Assembly (NCBI RefSeq): GCF_954871325.1
Contig: NC_088775.1
Location: 73,881,561-73,945,560, forward strand
DNA length: 64,000 bases
Source of the DNA: Gordionus sp. m RMFG-2023
Lineage: Eukaryota; Nematomorpha; Gordioida; Chordodea; Parachordodidae
Reading direction: 5' to 3'
Shown: piece by piece, positions 1 through 12,539 of the stretch
Position numbering within the stretch: position 1 is the first letter of the stretch
Layout: each line of letters opens with the position of its first letter
The notes under the pieces: generated by a model
Database searches by the model: none
What the model was told of the DNA's origin: nothing
The model's input: only the letters and a program-made list of their open reading frames with translations
Made by a program: the position numbers and the translations under genes

Positions 1-1
1 A

Positions 2-1025
2 TTAGCTATTAATGATTCCCTCAAAAATAATATCTTTAAAACTATAATTGACAAAGCAAGGGATGTTGCAAAATATTTAAGAACTCCTACAATTGTACGA
101 ATATAAAATCCATGAAAGACAAATGGCAATATTAGATTGCACAACCCGTTGGTCCTCTATCTGTATGATGCTAGAGCGATTAATAAGTTTAAAAGATTTC
201 TGTGATGATTTTATTATAGGATCATGTGAAATCATTTTGTCAGAGGATGATTGAAATCAAATCAAAGACCTTACTAGGGTGTTGGTTCCTTTGAAAATTA
301 CTACATTATGATTGCAGTCAGAACAGTTGTGTTTATCCGATTTTTATGGCATATGGGTGAGATGTCGATTAGAATTAGAAAAATTTACAAGTTCCTTTTC
401 ATACGAAATATTAGAAAACATGAAAATACGAGAGCAACAATATTTGAAAAATAGTGTTGTGTATGCCTCAATATATTTAGATCCTCGATATCAAGTTCTA
501 TTAAGTATTGAGCAAAAGCAAATGGCAATAGACCATCTCGACGATTTATGGCATAACCATAACTCTATTATTAACAATATATTGGAGGCTTCAACATCTA
601 ATGGTTGTAGCGATAGTAATGATGATAGTAATATTGACGATCTCGAAATTTTATTATTAGATAGAGAAAAAAAAATAAAATTATCATCAGGATCAGATAG
701 AAAGGTGAAAAAAATATCGATTGTATCTTTAATTGAAAAATTCTCAGAAGTTAAGAGAATTAATAGGGATAAAAATATAACATTCTGGGAGGAAAATTCT
801 CTAATATATCCTGAATTGTATACCTTGTCTAGATTCGTCATGGCTGTACCGGCGACACAGGTACAATAATTTATATATTATAAAGATAACTATCTATTTT
901 AGGTCAGCGTAGAACGTGGATTTTCTTCTTTGAAATACATATTGTCTAATTTATGTGGAAATCTCAAGGATGATATTTTAGAAGATATTATGATCGTTCG
1001 ATTGAATAAAATATTTAAAATTTAA
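2..1025 (+). pseudogene. hAT-1 transposase C-terminal half (decayed)
   Basis: The region encodes the C-terminal half of a hAT transposase. The first readable block (2-106) gives ARDVAKYLRTPT, followed by a frame change. From 123 the frame reads the hAT hallmark LDCTTRWSS...MLERLISLK, with two in-frame stops before 312. From 312 it is open to 860 (YLDPRYQVLL, YPELYTLSRFVMAVPATQ). After a 42-nt intron it ends [16 protein letters not shown]...ILEDIMIVRLN and a stop at 1025, which is the hAT dimerisation region. The acidic linker around 600-660 is typical. It is inactive because of the stops and frame change. Family assignment rests on motif order and the adjacent TIR. Confidence 0.8.
861..902 (+). 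other. 42-nt intron in hAT-1 transposase
   Basis: The sequence GTACAATAAT...CTATTTTAG splits codons cleanly at phase 0, between VPATQ and VSVERGFSS. Read through, it would stop the protein at once. The equivalent intron (41 nt) sits at the same place in the second hAT-1 copy at 47219-47259. Confidence 0.75.
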
Positions 1026-1256
1026 ATTATTTCATTTTGAATTATGAATGTGTATATATATTGAAGTATAATAAAAATGAATGAAAAAAAAGTCTTATTT
1101 TGAGTCATTATTTTTATGTTCCCTGGACCCGGAACCTGGGTCCTTTAAAAATTTATTACAGGACCCGAACCCGGACCCTTTTTTTTTGTTGAAGGGTTCA
1201 CATCCCTGATAATTAATATTTGTATTTACAATTATATAGATATCTTATATAAATTT

Positions 1257-1430
1257 AAATAATACACGGAACCCGGTTGAACCCGGATTCAAATAAAATT
1301 CCAGAGTTTGGTCCGGGGTTTTGAAAATTTTATAAACGGGGTTCAGGTTCGATTTAAGTTCAAATTTTTTCCCCAAAAACCTGGGTTTTCTTCTACGGCT
1401 TCGGGTTCGGTTCGAACCCCTAGTTTTTAG
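1257..1430. mobile_element. hAT-type MITE end fragment
   Basis: A block rich in GAACCCGG / GGTTCGAACC motifs ends CGAACCCCTAG. Read inward this is CTAGGGGTTCG, which looks like the terminus of a hAT-type non-autonomous element. No matching left terminus or duplication was found, so it is probably truncated. Confidence 0.4.
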
Positions 1431-1866
1431 TGAAGCTGGTGATATTGACAGTTATCATAGCCGTAGGCTGACCTCTGATAAATTGGAAATTTTGGTATTT
1501 CTAAAAAGATTTTCGATATATTAATGTTAAATATTATTTTAAATATTTATTTCAAATTTCATAATATATTTGTTTATTACTTATTATATGTATAGATTAA
1601 TGTTATATAAAAGTGATTTAACAATAAAAATATTTAATATACTTTTAAAATTACAATTGAATTGAATATAAACTATAACTGATCATTGTAATATATTTAA
1701 ATGACATAAGTTAAGGTATAGTTAAATTATATATGTTATAATAATAAAAATTATATTCAAAATTAAAATTATTGGTATCTTTACAGAATACAAAATTAGA
1801 TATGACATCAGATCGGGAATCGGCCGATATCAATTTAATATCGGGAATATCGGATCGGCTCCCTAG
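1431..1866 (-). mobile_element. Inverted fragment of the 31.7-kb MITE family
   Basis: The stretch from GGTGATATTGACAG to ATATCGGATCGGC matches, in reverse complement, the left half of the MITE at 31701-32375 nearly throughout (same blocks around TTTCTAAAAAGATTTTCGATATATTAA and ATCGGCCGATATCAATTTAA). It stops about 25 bp short of that element's terminus and lacks the other half. It is a truncated copy. Confidence 0.75.
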
Positions 1867-3592
1867 GGCTAGGTGTGGAATAACTGTAAGCAGGGTCGAA
1901 TACAATCTAGATTGTCTCATATAAATATCTACTAAGGGAGACCGGGCCTATATTTATCCATAAAAAATTTAAGAGCTATAAAAAATAGACTACGCAAATT
2001 TTTCAAAATATTTAAAATTCATTTTTATCTTTTTATGTTAATTAATATTTAAGAAAAATTCTGCTGGGTAACAATATCCCCGGTATCTCTTAAACCTTGG
2101 CATATTTAAATAAAAATACCGAGTTATGTTATATAAGATATCGTCTTTTTTATGACAAAATATATTATACTAGTCATGGTGAACAATTGGATATATATAT
2201 TTTAATAAGTGTTTATTGCAAAACAATTATAAGTTGAGAAGAATCAAATAAAATTTCAGAAAATAAAACTAGTATTTTGCACATAGATCTGTCCAATTTT
2301 TTTTTTAATATTTCCAATTAATTATCTTTATAAGAATCCCAAAATAATTTAAAAAATATCAGGCCCGACCGAGCCCAAAATTAATATGGTGTAATTTATA
2401 TATTATTTTGAAGATATTTTAGTAAAAATCTATTTCATAAAATTGTGAGGCTTTTTAGTAGCTTTTATGATGGTGTATATTTCAGGTTATTTAAATTTTG
2501 GATAGCCAACATTACTAAATATTTTGTCTGGAAGGGAATTTTTGTATTTATTTAACAATTAATGATTATCGTAATATCCATTAGCAAATTAAGGTTAAAT
2601 AACAATAAATGGCTCAATATTAAATAGAGTCAACATGGGGTGACTTAAATTAACTCCTAAGTTGATTAATGCCAACTCATCTAGTTGGCTGGAGCCTTAG
2701 CCATTTTTATAACTTTAGGACAGATCCTGATAATTGTTAATTAAACCCGTATTTTTTTTGATGATATATGAATTATAAATAGCTAAAAATCGATAAATCC
2801 CTATAAGAGAAATATTTCAACTTCAATGTTATTTAATTAATATTGAATAATTTTTAAATTGGGTTATCAATGACAACTCGAGCTTGCGACTCAATTTGCT
2901 AGTATAAAGTAAAGATTATACAATATTTTTATCTCAAGATAAGAACATCATAAAAAAAGTAATCTAATATTTTCTTTTTCTAATATGATAATTATTTCTA
3001 TATGAATATTGATCTACTAGTCCTCTAGTCTGTAATTTGGGTTTCCAATCACAACTCGAGTTGAGTTGTTAGTGTAAAGTAAAAATCATACAATATTTTT
3101 AGATTATAAGAAGAGAACAATTTTTAAAAAATAGAATCTAATATTATTAAAGATAATTATTTCTATGCTAATATTGTATGTTCATCCTATATGCATAAAA
3201 ATATGATAGAGTAAAATATCCACATTAAAATATTATAAGTTGGTATGGGGTTGGTTCTTGGAGTGCTCAGGTATGAGTTTGGTCCACCAGATCAACCCAT
3301 TTGATTGAGTTGGTTCTAGTTCATTTTTTATACCAAAAATTTGGCCAAAATCATGATAATTAGGTCCAACCAAACATTAACCACTTATTACTATTAGGGG
3401 TTATTTTCTTTAATATATCTTACAACATTATTTCTAATCCTTAAAGTCCAATTTTATTTCTGATCCTGAGCATTGCTTTAAGCATATGTCATAAAATGTA
3501 AAATAAAGTTCCATCTCAAAGAAAATTTATGAAAAAATAATAATTTACAAAATAATAAGATTAAAAAAAGTGTGCTTTCCCCTATCAAATTT
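1867..3592. other. Intergenic, no gene seen
   Basis: AT-rich DNA with many stops in all frames and no exon-like block recognised. It contains GGCCCG-rich patches near 1940 and 2370 that may be ends of a decayed MITE, and a diverged tandem duplication listed separately. Confidence 0.5.
2858..3180. repeat. Diverged tandem duplication, two units of about 180 bp
   Basis: Two successive blocks share the order GGGTT..CAA..ACAACTCGAG, AGTAAA..AT.ATACAATATTTTTA, AATCTAATATT and ATAATTATTTCTAT. The second begins near 3039. Divergence is substantial, so the duplication is old. Confidence 0.55.
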
Positions 3593-4765
3593 TTAAGCAT
3601 TTGATCTATGCCTGCCAGATATATTTTTTTTAGAATTTACTCTTTTATCATGAGAAGGGAATAAATTTGTGTTAGAATCTTTGCATTTAGAAGATTCCTT
3701 TGCAATCTTTTTAGTTTGAGTGATTGATGTTGATTGATGTCCTTTATTCTTATCAACTTTAGGAGCCTGTAAATGACTATATAAGTTCATTTTAAAATAT
3801 TATAAATAAACAAATGAAAAGTATTATTTTAATTTAATTAAAAAACATGTTTAAAAAATATGTATAATTATTTACTCTGAGAAACTGCCTTTATGTGATT
3901 TGGTACTCTCTCCAGATTGCCCAGAATGTTGAATTTGTAAATTAATACTCCCAAATTTTTGAACTCTATCAATATTATCTTTTATTTTATCATGCCTAAA
4001 AACACAGCTATCCCCATACATACATTCACCAAATTTAACCCATTTTTTACACACTTCTTTATTACTAATTTGATCATCACTTTTAATCTTCGTGCTTATG
4101 ACATTTTGATATTGAGTGATAGATACTGATTTTAATTTATTGTGTGGTTTAATAATTTTTGAAGTGTACCATTTCTCACTTTTCTTATGTTTGCCCAATT
4201 CAATCATCCTTTCTTCTTCAGAAGCATCATTTAAATGTAGAATTTTTTGATGTTTGATTCTTTTGTTAGAATTAGCATTACTCCCTCTTTGTAATTCTAT
4301 TATTGGGGAAAGAGATTTAATTTTAATCCTTTTACTTCTCTCCCTAGTACTGCCGTCATTATTTTCATACTTAAGGTCTGGTGATAATTCCCGTGTCCTT
4401 ATATTAGACGACTATTGTTATTTATTTTTTAATCATTTTAATGTTATCTATTAAATTATAATTTAGATAAACATTTAAAATAATTGTAGTAAAAATATTC
4501 AATTTGAAAACATTCTATAATTTATATTATACTTTCTTTTCGAATTTATTAATAACAAAAATCTTATAAATATTTTAGTTCATAAAAATTAATTACAATA
4601 ATCAAATTTAACCATATTATAATTTTTTAGTTTTCATAAAAATATTATAAAGTATACTTTGTGAGAAGACTCTGAATATTTCGACTTCAAATTAAGCTTA
4701 GGTGTTGATTGAAATTTTTTTGCATATATCCCTCTTTTATTATATACATTAAACTTAGAAGACAT
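3593..4765 (-). CDS. CCCH zinc-finger protein, three exons
   Basis: A spliced host gene. Exon 1 is 4765-4658 (ATG), exon 2 is 4411-3876, exon 3 is 3776-3593 with the stop. Introns are 246 nt (GTATAC...AATAG) and 99 nt (GTAAAT...TATAG), with phases 0 and 2. Exon lengths sum to 828 nt, giving 275 residues. Residues about 130-150 form a perfect C-X8-C-X5-C-X3-H finger (CKKWVKFGECMYGDSCVFRH), the class that usually binds RNA. The rest is basic, Ser/Lys/Asn-rich and probably disordered, with SP motifs (ELSPDL, KSLSPI) that could be phosphorylated. Proteins with one such finger in a disordered basic chain often act in RNA processing, but I do not recognise the orthologue. The gene model, including the consistent phases, is inference from splice signals. 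An upstream untranslated exon is possible because a TTTTTTAG acceptor-like site precedes the ATG. Confidence 0.7.
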
Positions 4766-5200
4766 TAAATTGACATTAAATCTAAAAAAGTAAAGGCATG
4801 AATGAATATTATCGTAAAATAGCGATACATTTAAAAAATATGATCATAAATATAATATAATAGATCTATTCAATACTATAATAAAAAATTGTTATAACGA
4901 TTGAAATAATAAACATACAGCTAATATTCTATTTTAAAAGTGTTTATTAAAAAATATTGCAAATTCATAATCAGTAATGTTAATATAAATTAATATTTTA
5001 TTTATTATAATTTCGATATTTTTTTGTCAAAATTTATAGTTATTCTGTATTTTAACAAATTTAAAAATTTTCATTAAGTAAAATAAAAAAACATTAATAT
5101 TCTCTATTTTATTAAATTAAATAATCCTAGCTTTTTTTACAAACAATCCCATTTCTTATTTTCTCTATAATTTTTTTTACAAGATCAAATGTAATAAACA
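4766..5200. other. AT-rich spacer, no gene seen
   Basis: Upstream flank of the CCCH gene, extremely AT-rich, with no coding or repeat structure recognised. It would contain that gene's promoter, but no specific element stands out. Confidence 0.45.
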
Positions 5201-5842
5201 GGGTTGCCAGGTCTCCATATGAGCTTGAGGCTGCGGAATTATTTGTGCTCACATCTGCTTATCACCAGCAATCCAATGGCCAGGTAGAACGCAGGGTGAG
5301 AACGTTCAAAAAGGAATATCAAAATTGACTTAGACATCGCACTTGACAAATTTTTATTTAATTACAGAAATACGCGTAATGATACTACAGGAGTTACACC
5401 TTCTAAGTGAATGTTCAATCGTGATATTAGAGTTAAATGGGACTTATTAAAACAGTTGGAGGAGAAGAACAAAATAAAAGTTACTTTACCACGAAATAGA
5501 ACCTTTAACGTAGGAGATTTTGTTTGGTATAGAGTACAAGAGAATGACACATGGGACAAAGGGACAATTAATTTGAAGAAAAGTGATATTATGTTCCAAG
5601 TTTATACAGGAAAAGATATTACAAGGAAACACCTGGACCAATTAAGAAAGAGAGAATGCTATAACACATTTGCATACCACGACTCTCCTAAGAAGGACAG
5701 AAGCGTGGACAAAAATATTAAAACTAATGATAAAAATATTGTAAGACTGACTCCTGAATCGATACGAATTAGACAAAAACCTGTTTATCTAAAAGATTAT
5801 ATAACTTAAAATATTAAAATATGTAAAAATAAATTAAATACT

Positions 5843-6000
5843 TATACTAATTAGTCTTAAATAAGCATACACAAATATGGATGGCTTTATTAACTGAAAA
5901 TCACCTGATATTTACAACTGATATATATATTAATATGATTGATTTGTATGTATGATATTTATAACATTGATAATATATAATATAAATCTCAATTATAACA
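5843..6000 (-). repeat. 3' LTR of Gypsy A
   Basis: 158 bp, starting TGTTATAA on the minus strand and ending TA. It matches the right LTR at 156 of 158 positions. It abuts the ATACT duplication on the left and the purine tract on the right. Confidence 0.9.
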
Positions 6001-9000
6001 TATCCCCACACATATGATCTTACAATTACTCAATCAGCCGATTTGTAGGTTTCCTGGCTCTTTGTGATTTCCGTGTTTCAAGTTTTCCGTTATCTTCCAC
6101 ATTTTCTAAAATCTCAACTATATCCGACTCTTTATTTTTTATATTTTCCTCTTCTCTCTCTGACTCCATATTTTCTCCATTTTCTTTCCCTGGCCCAGAC
6201 TTCTCCATTTCTTTAGCTACATCCCTTTTTCGAAGTTGATCCGCATGCTTTCGTACCATTCTATCCTCGCTTCCTACCAAATAAGAATATCTACCAGTTC
6301 TGGATTTTATAACTCCTTCTCTCCAACCTGAATTTATTTCATTATGCACCCATACAGGTTGTGCAATCTCAAATTCTCTCATATGACTATGTTCATCAAG
6401 CGCTACTTTTTGTCGTATATTCGAGTTCCATTTCATAACTAACATAAGAACGTAACCAATTCAATCCCGTTTTTAAATTTCACCCCAATAATAACTTAGC
6501 CTGTGAACGTCCAGTTGATTGATGCTCACCCATTCTATATGCTAGCAAAACTTTTCCCATGGCTTCCTCAGGCTCCCTGATGTCTTTCCTAGTTGCAAAA
6601 TATCGACTCTTGAGGGTTCGTATCGTTCTTTCCGCCAACCCGTTCGTTTTTGGATGGTACGGTGTTGTATGTATCAATTTAATATTTTTCTCGAAACAAA
6701 ATTTTCGAAATTCTCCAGAAATAAATTGAGGTCCATTATCTGATACGATTTATCTAGGTGTTCCAAACCGTGCGAACCATTTCCTTAAAACCCTGATCAT
6801 TGTCGTGGACGTGGTCTCTCTCATTAACTCAACCTCAACCCATTTAGTATGTGCATCAACTCCAACTAACCATGAATACGAATCAATAGGCCCCGCGAAA
6901 TCCAAATAAATTCGTTCCCATGGTATATTTGATATGTTCCACGAATATAAAGGAACCTCCATAATATTCGACCGATTACTTTGACAAGGCATACATTGAC
7001 GAACATATTGTTCAATATCTTTATCGCAATTCGGCCACCAGCAATACATTCTAAAAATTGATTTCATAGCATTTATTCATGGATGCCCTCTGTGTATAAT
7101 CGTTAATATTGATTTCCTCAAAATGGTTGGAATTACCAACTTCCCATTCCATTCAATAACATTATGATCTACTGACAATTCCTCTCTACGATTATAAAAA
7201 CAAACTAACTCTGTATATTTTTTCGCATCAAAATCCACCCATCCATGCTCAATGTTTTTAACTACATTTTTAAACAAGCTATCATTCTTTGTTTCATTTT
7301 GGAGTTCAACTTGACTAATATTTATATCGTGCAAATTTATAGCTCTAATTTTTAACGCGTTTTTTGATCATTATTTGATTTTATGCCATCTATTGGCAGT
7401 CTAGATAATGTATCAGCTACTTTATTTTCTTTTCCAGGAACATATTAAATATCAAAATCATATGCGGACATTTTCCAAGCCCAGCGCGTTAATCGACTAT
7501 TGAATATTTTTGGTAGTTTCCGTTTATCACCAAATAATTTTTCCAAAGGTTTGTGATCTGTTCGTAATAAAAATTTTCGACCAAAAATGAATGTTTGAAA
7601 TTTTTCCATACCAAACAAAAGTGCTCGTGCCTCTTTTTCTATTGGTGCATAATTTTTCTCTGACTCTAGAAGTGTTCGCGAGGCAAATGCGATTGGTCTG
7701 CTAATATCTTTTTTCACTAAATAACATAACACAGCTCCAAAACCAGTGTTGAAAGCGTCACATTCCAATATAATTGGCAAGTTTGGCGAATATGGAATTA
7801 GCGTTTTATTTGTTGACAAAAGCTGTTTTATTTTATCAAATACCTCTTGTTCCTTGTCCGACCAACCCCAGCAAGATTTAATGCTTGTTAATTTATGCAG
7901 AGGAGCGGCAATTCCATGTAGATGTGGCAAAAATCTCTCGTGATAATTCACAAGTCCTAAAAAAGATCGTAATTGGTGTATATTATTAGGAGTTGGTATC
8001 CTTCGAATAGCATCTATTTTTTCTTTCGCTGGATGTATTCCTTATTTGTCTATTACGAAACCCAAAAAAGAAACTGATTCATTTAAAAAACGTATTATGG
8101 CCCATTTTGCTTTCATACCCACCTGTTTTAGTTTTATTAGTACTTTTTTTACGTTATTCAAATGTTCTACATCATTTTTTCCCGTTATGAAAATATCGTC
8201 AAAATATACTCCGGTCATTTGGCAGTCTTGTAATAAATTGTCCATATATCTTTGAAATATGGTCGGCGCACTAGAAAGACCGAAAGGAATACATTGATAT
8301 TGAAAATAACCAATGTGGGTCGATATGGACTTTCTTTTATTGGTAATTGTAAATATGCATCTTTCAAATCTATTACCGTAAATTTCAATCCATCTTTTAA
8401 TTTGGTTAAAAGATCATCCACCGTTGGTATAATATGATAATCGTACAAAATATATGAGTTTAATGTCACCTTAAAATTCGCACAAATCCTGATTTCTCCA
8501 TTTGTTTTTCGTACGTTTACTGTTGGAGTGGCCCATGTCAAACGTTTTTGTGTTGGATCAATCGCCTTCAATATTCCTGATTTAACCAATCTATCGAGTT
8601 CCATTTCAATTGGTTTTCGTAATGGAAAAGGTACTCTACAAGCTGGCCATGATTTCGGCCTTGCTGCCTCACTCAAATGTATGCTAACTTCTATATCATT
8701 CACCTGTCCAAGCTTGTCATCATAAACACTGAAAAATTCTGTTGTCATGCCAGCAATTTGTTTATTGGTTGTCATAACCTCTTTATTTGTAATACTACGT
8801 ATAGTCACTTGTCGTGGAATAAACATATTAAATGCCAGTATCCATGGTAGTCCAAATAATGTAATGTCATTTGAACGGGTCACCACAATCGGTAGTGATC
8901 TGCTTATCTTTCCAAGACGAACCCTCACCATAGTTTCACCAAGCACATCTAGCGGTTGGTTACCATATACTGATAAAGGTTTGGTTGGTCCAAGTTTGGG

Positions 9001-10101
9001 TCGGGCAATTTTATCCCAATATTGTTTCCCAATCACCGATACCTGTGCCCCCGTATCATAGTCAAATTCTATAGGTACTCCATTTATCCAAACAAATATC
9101 TTTGCACTATTTCTACCAATTTGGGAAATATTATTAATTGAATCTGATGAATCATTGTCATCTATATGCATAGCATGTAACTTCTGTCCCTTACAATATT
9201 TAGCATAATGCCCTACCTTTTGGCAATTATAACATTTCACGCTTGATGCAAAACATTGAAAAGGGGGATGAGTTCTTCCACATTTTGAGCATTTATTAAA
9301 CTTATACATATCATTATTGTTAAATTTATTGTTATCTCTAAACTTAAAATTATTACTATTGTTATTATAATAACTAAAATTACCTTTTTCTTTGTTATTA
9401 TTATATGAGTACTTTTGATTATAAAAATTTTCTTGATTATTCTCTATCTGCTCCTTAGGTTTATTGACTTTTTTTACCATCATATTTGTCACTTCATCTT
9501 CAGCCCTTTCCATTGCCAAAGCCATATTTAAAACCTGTTGAAAACTCACCCTTTCTCCCAAGTCATTTAATCCATCTAAATCTAGTGCGAATATCTTTCT
9601 CCAATGCACCCATTTTGATTCCAGCCACCATCTGATCCTTTAATCTCCCATCTAGGTCAGATTCAAATTTACATTCTTGAGCCAATTTTCTAAGTCGAGC
9701 TGCAAACTCCGCAAATGATTCACCAACCCCTCTTTCTATCCGAATAAATTTAATTCTCGAGCTAAATAATGTTGAAATAGGCTTAAAAACTTTCTTACCC
9801 ACTTCAATAATCTCTTCATAATTAAGATCTTTCAATATTTTTGGATAAACAAAGGACCTCATCTCTGCTAAATTACTAATACCCATATATGCAAATAATA
9901 TTTTTTTTTTGGTTTCATTATTTACTAATATACCTCTTATCTCCAACATATCATCAATATATTCAATGTGTTCAGCAAAATTGTTTTGCTTGTCAAAGTT
10001 ATCAAATTTAATCATAATGTTATCATTTTTTTCTTCTTTATTCATAATTATTTTATTTTTGTCTTCTTTGTTCATAATAAGATCATCGACAACGTCACCA
10101 A

Positions 10102-10259
10102 TATACTAATTAGTCTTAAATAAGCATACACAAATATGGATGGCTTTATTAACTGAAAATCACCTGATATTTACAACTGATATATATATTAATATGATTG
10201 ATTTGTATGTATGACATTTATAACATTGATAATATATAATATAAATCTCATTTATAACA
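10102..10259 (-). repeat. 5' LTR of Gypsy A
   Basis: 158 bp, paired with 5843-6000. The minus-strand primer-binding site TGGTGACGTTGTCG begins one base beyond its inner end. Confidence 0.9.
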
Positions 10260-10695
10260 ATACTAAAACACGAAAAATTAAATTAAATACTAAAACGCAA
10301 AAAAAAATAAATAAATTGGAAAACGTAAAATAAAAATAAAAAATAAAAGCGCTAAAAATATTATCTAACAATCTTGTTGAATTATCATCCTTTTATTATT
10401 TTAACATCCAAATTTGATCGATTCTCTGATTATTAATATATTCCAACATCCTATTTGATAATAATAATTTTACAACTGATGATAATAACAATCTTGAAAA
10501 TTGATAATGATAACGATTGAGCTTGACGACTAGCCAGCGTACTCGAAACGTTATTAACAAACCAACATGGAATCAAGCCAACGACTACAATGACTTATGA
10601 ACGATTTGAACAATCAAAATGAACAACCATTTGAACGACATATTTTCTATGACAGCTCAGATGGATTATGGGAAGATTTTTCAGAAGAAGGGGAA

Positions 10696-10910
10696 TGTTA
10701 ATCGAGATTGATTTTTTAAATTTGTTTAACTTAAATTGCTATTATTTTAAACATGTTAGCCTGTAACCATGTATTTCGTTTAAATTGTTTTTTTATAATA
10801 CATATATATATATCTATATATATATACCCTATTTTATATTTATTTTTAGTATCATTTTAATTTTAGATATATTTATAATAAATAAAACATTTTTTCTTGT
10901 CCATACAACA
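10696..10910 (+). repeat. 3' LTR of element B copy 1
   Basis: About 215 bp, starting TGTTAATCGAG right after a purine tract (GAAGAAGGGGAA) and ending ACAACA. It shares blocks with the LTRs of copy 2, such as TTTCGTTTAAATTGTTTTTT and TTTATTTTTAGTATCATTTT, but is clearly diverged from them. Confidence 0.65.
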
Positions 10911-11344
10911 CTACCTTATTGATATATAATAGTAAGTATTGAATTAGTTCCTTCAATATAGGATTACTGTAAATAATTATCAAATTTGGGCTATGGTAAT
11001 GTTAATTCATCTGATTTTGAATCATATGATGATGTAATAATAATATCCATGCTTAAGCTAATCTATTAAATTAAAATATAAACAATAATATTCAAATTAA
11101 TAAACTATAATAATAGCATGTCACTAAAAGAAAACTGATTATAAAATATAAAACTTTTTTCTAAAAAATCAGATTAATATAAAATTTTTCAAATAAATAA
11201 AATAAAAAGGATTTTTAAAATTGAACGAACGTTAAATTCAAACGCGTTCGTCATAAAAAGGAACGCGTTCACGTTAAATTTCGTCCAAAATAAAAGGAAC
11301 GCCGTTCATCATTTTTTCAAAAACTTCGTTCACGAACGCGTTCA
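10911..11344 (-). mobile_element. hAT-2 copy 1, 5' fragment, inverted
   Basis: Reverse-complement match to the start of the hAT-2 copy at 15433. It includes the terminal region full of GAACG repeats and the palindrome GAACGCGTTC, and an internal block ending around TTGAAGGAACTAATTCAATA. The remainder was cut off where LTR element B inserted. No intact coding frame is seen. Confidence 0.65.
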
Positions 11345-12530
11345 ATTAAAATGTATTTTTAAATGCAAATCAATTATTTGCGAAATATCAGTTAAATGCG
11401 AAAAATTTAAAGTCTCATTTATATGTTAATAACCCTATTTTTATCAGATAATTGCCAAGCGATGATTTTTGAATCGGAAATTAGCATAATAATTAAAAAA
11501 TTAACTTTGAATTTACATCAATCCCTTGAATTTTTAATATTTTTCTTTACAATTGGGTCTAGACGTTTAATTATCACGTATCACCTAATTATTGATTTAT
11601 GCTTAAATTATTAATATTTGATCGAATTTGGGGCATGAAGAATGTTTTAAAGTGATTTGTTGCACGATAATATTGTTATTAAAGCATTATATTAATACAA
11701 TAAAAACAACTGAAACATACAATAAGTTTATTGGTAAACAAAATTAATTCACCGCTTATATACAAAATAAAAATAATATAATTAAAATTATATATTTAAT
11801 TTAGATTGTTTTCGATGGTTAAAAAAAATTTAATTTAGAATGACCTTTCGAAATAAATCCCTTTTCTCTTAATTAAATTCTCATTATATTCATTAAAATA
11901 TATAACATATTTATAAATTATATCGGACCTATTTAATTTATTATAGTTCCTTTAAGCAAGAGCAATTTATCTTTAAAACCAGTTGTTTAAAACATAGCAG
12001 TGTATGACTCCTCAAATTCATATTTCAACAAATGTCAAGCACAGGCATCATGCATTGGAATGAAGCATAACACGACATGTCCTTATCAGATTATTATCAT
12101 CAATGGCCGGCATTGTAAGAATCTTAAAATATCATGAACCTCTAAAACGATATATTTTAAATGGAAATTATAAAAGCTGTCTAAATATTCTGAAAGAATT
12201 TACCGAAAATAAATTGGCGGATTTATAATTAGGCATGATTTTACATTTAGAAATCTACATGCTGTTATTATGCATTGCAATCACAGATATCTTTGTCAAC
12301 CCATTGTCCACCTTTTCAAGCCGATAAAAATTCTTGATTTTTTCAAATTTTATTTATTTTAGTCTAACTAAGAAATCATAAAAAAATTGGTACAAAAAAA
12401 TCAACCTAAATAGGAAATCTGAATTGTTGCGTATCGCAAAGTTGACCATTAGAGTCTTAAAAATAATATAAAATTATATTATTGCAAAAAATCGAAGTAC
12501 GATAGATAATTTCAAAATTTATTTACATAT
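11345..12530. other. Spacer without recognisable gene
   Basis: AT-rich DNA between the inverted hAT-2 fragment and the piggyBac remnant. Short open stretches near 11423 and 12000-12330 have no recognisable similarity or splice context. Part may belong to the 3' flank of the piggyBac element. Confidence 0.4.
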
Positions 12531-12539
12531 TTTACATTT

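Larger units (their letters stand above)
1..1208 (+). mobile_element. hAT-1 copy a, right part of element
   Basis: This is the 3' portion of a hAT DNA transposon that runs in from the left edge. It carries transposase coding sequence (about 2-1025) and an untranslated tail. It ends in GAAGGGTTCACATCCCTG, which read inward is CAGGGATGTGAACCC, a typical hAT terminal inverted repeat. The left end, and so the 8-bp target duplication, is outside the window. A second, more decayed copy of the same family lies at 40.3-47.5 kb. Confidence 0.8.
5843..10259 (-). mobile_element. Gypsy-family LTR retrotransposon A
   Basis: Structurally complete Gypsy element of 4417 bp on the minus strand. It has two 158-bp LTRs that differ at only two positions, flanked by a perfect 5-bp duplication (ATACT at 5838-5842 and 10260-10264). 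Parts in order on the minus strand: primer site beginning TGGTGACG just inside the right LTR; gag (about 10.07-9.1 kb) with a CCHC knuckle CYNCQKVGHYAKYC; protease (DTGA, about 9.05 kb); reverse transcriptase with YFDD (about 8.7-8.0 kb); RNase H (about 7.9-7.45 kb); integrase with zinc-binding and catalytic parts (about 7.1-6.5 kb); C-terminal tail to about 6.03 kb; purine tract GTGTGGGGATA before the left LTR. The coding region is broken, with roughly seven breaks. The LTRs indicate a recent insertion. Confidence 0.9.
5201..10910 (+). mobile_element. Old LTR element B, copy 1, interrupted by Gypsy A
   Basis: Fossil LTR retrotransposon of Gypsy type on the plus strand, lacking its 5' part. 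Visible parts are the end of an integrase core and an integrase C-terminal region (5.2-5.8 kb), a 3' untranslated region with a purine-rich primer site ending at 10695, and one LTR (10696-10910). Gypsy A (5843-10259) is inserted in its 3' region with an ATACT duplication. The same 3' region and LTR recur in inverted orientation in copy 2 (16447-18777), which shows that the two halves belong together. Broken, with a few breaks in what remains. Confidence 0.7.

Noticed and set aside
1711-1920. 69-codon minus-strand ORF
   Set aside because: Falls inside the truncated MITE copy at 1431-1866; chance frame.
8046-9061. Plus-strand ORFs across Gypsy A (for example 8747-9061)
   Set aside because: Antisense shadows of the element's own coding strand, with no protein resemblance.
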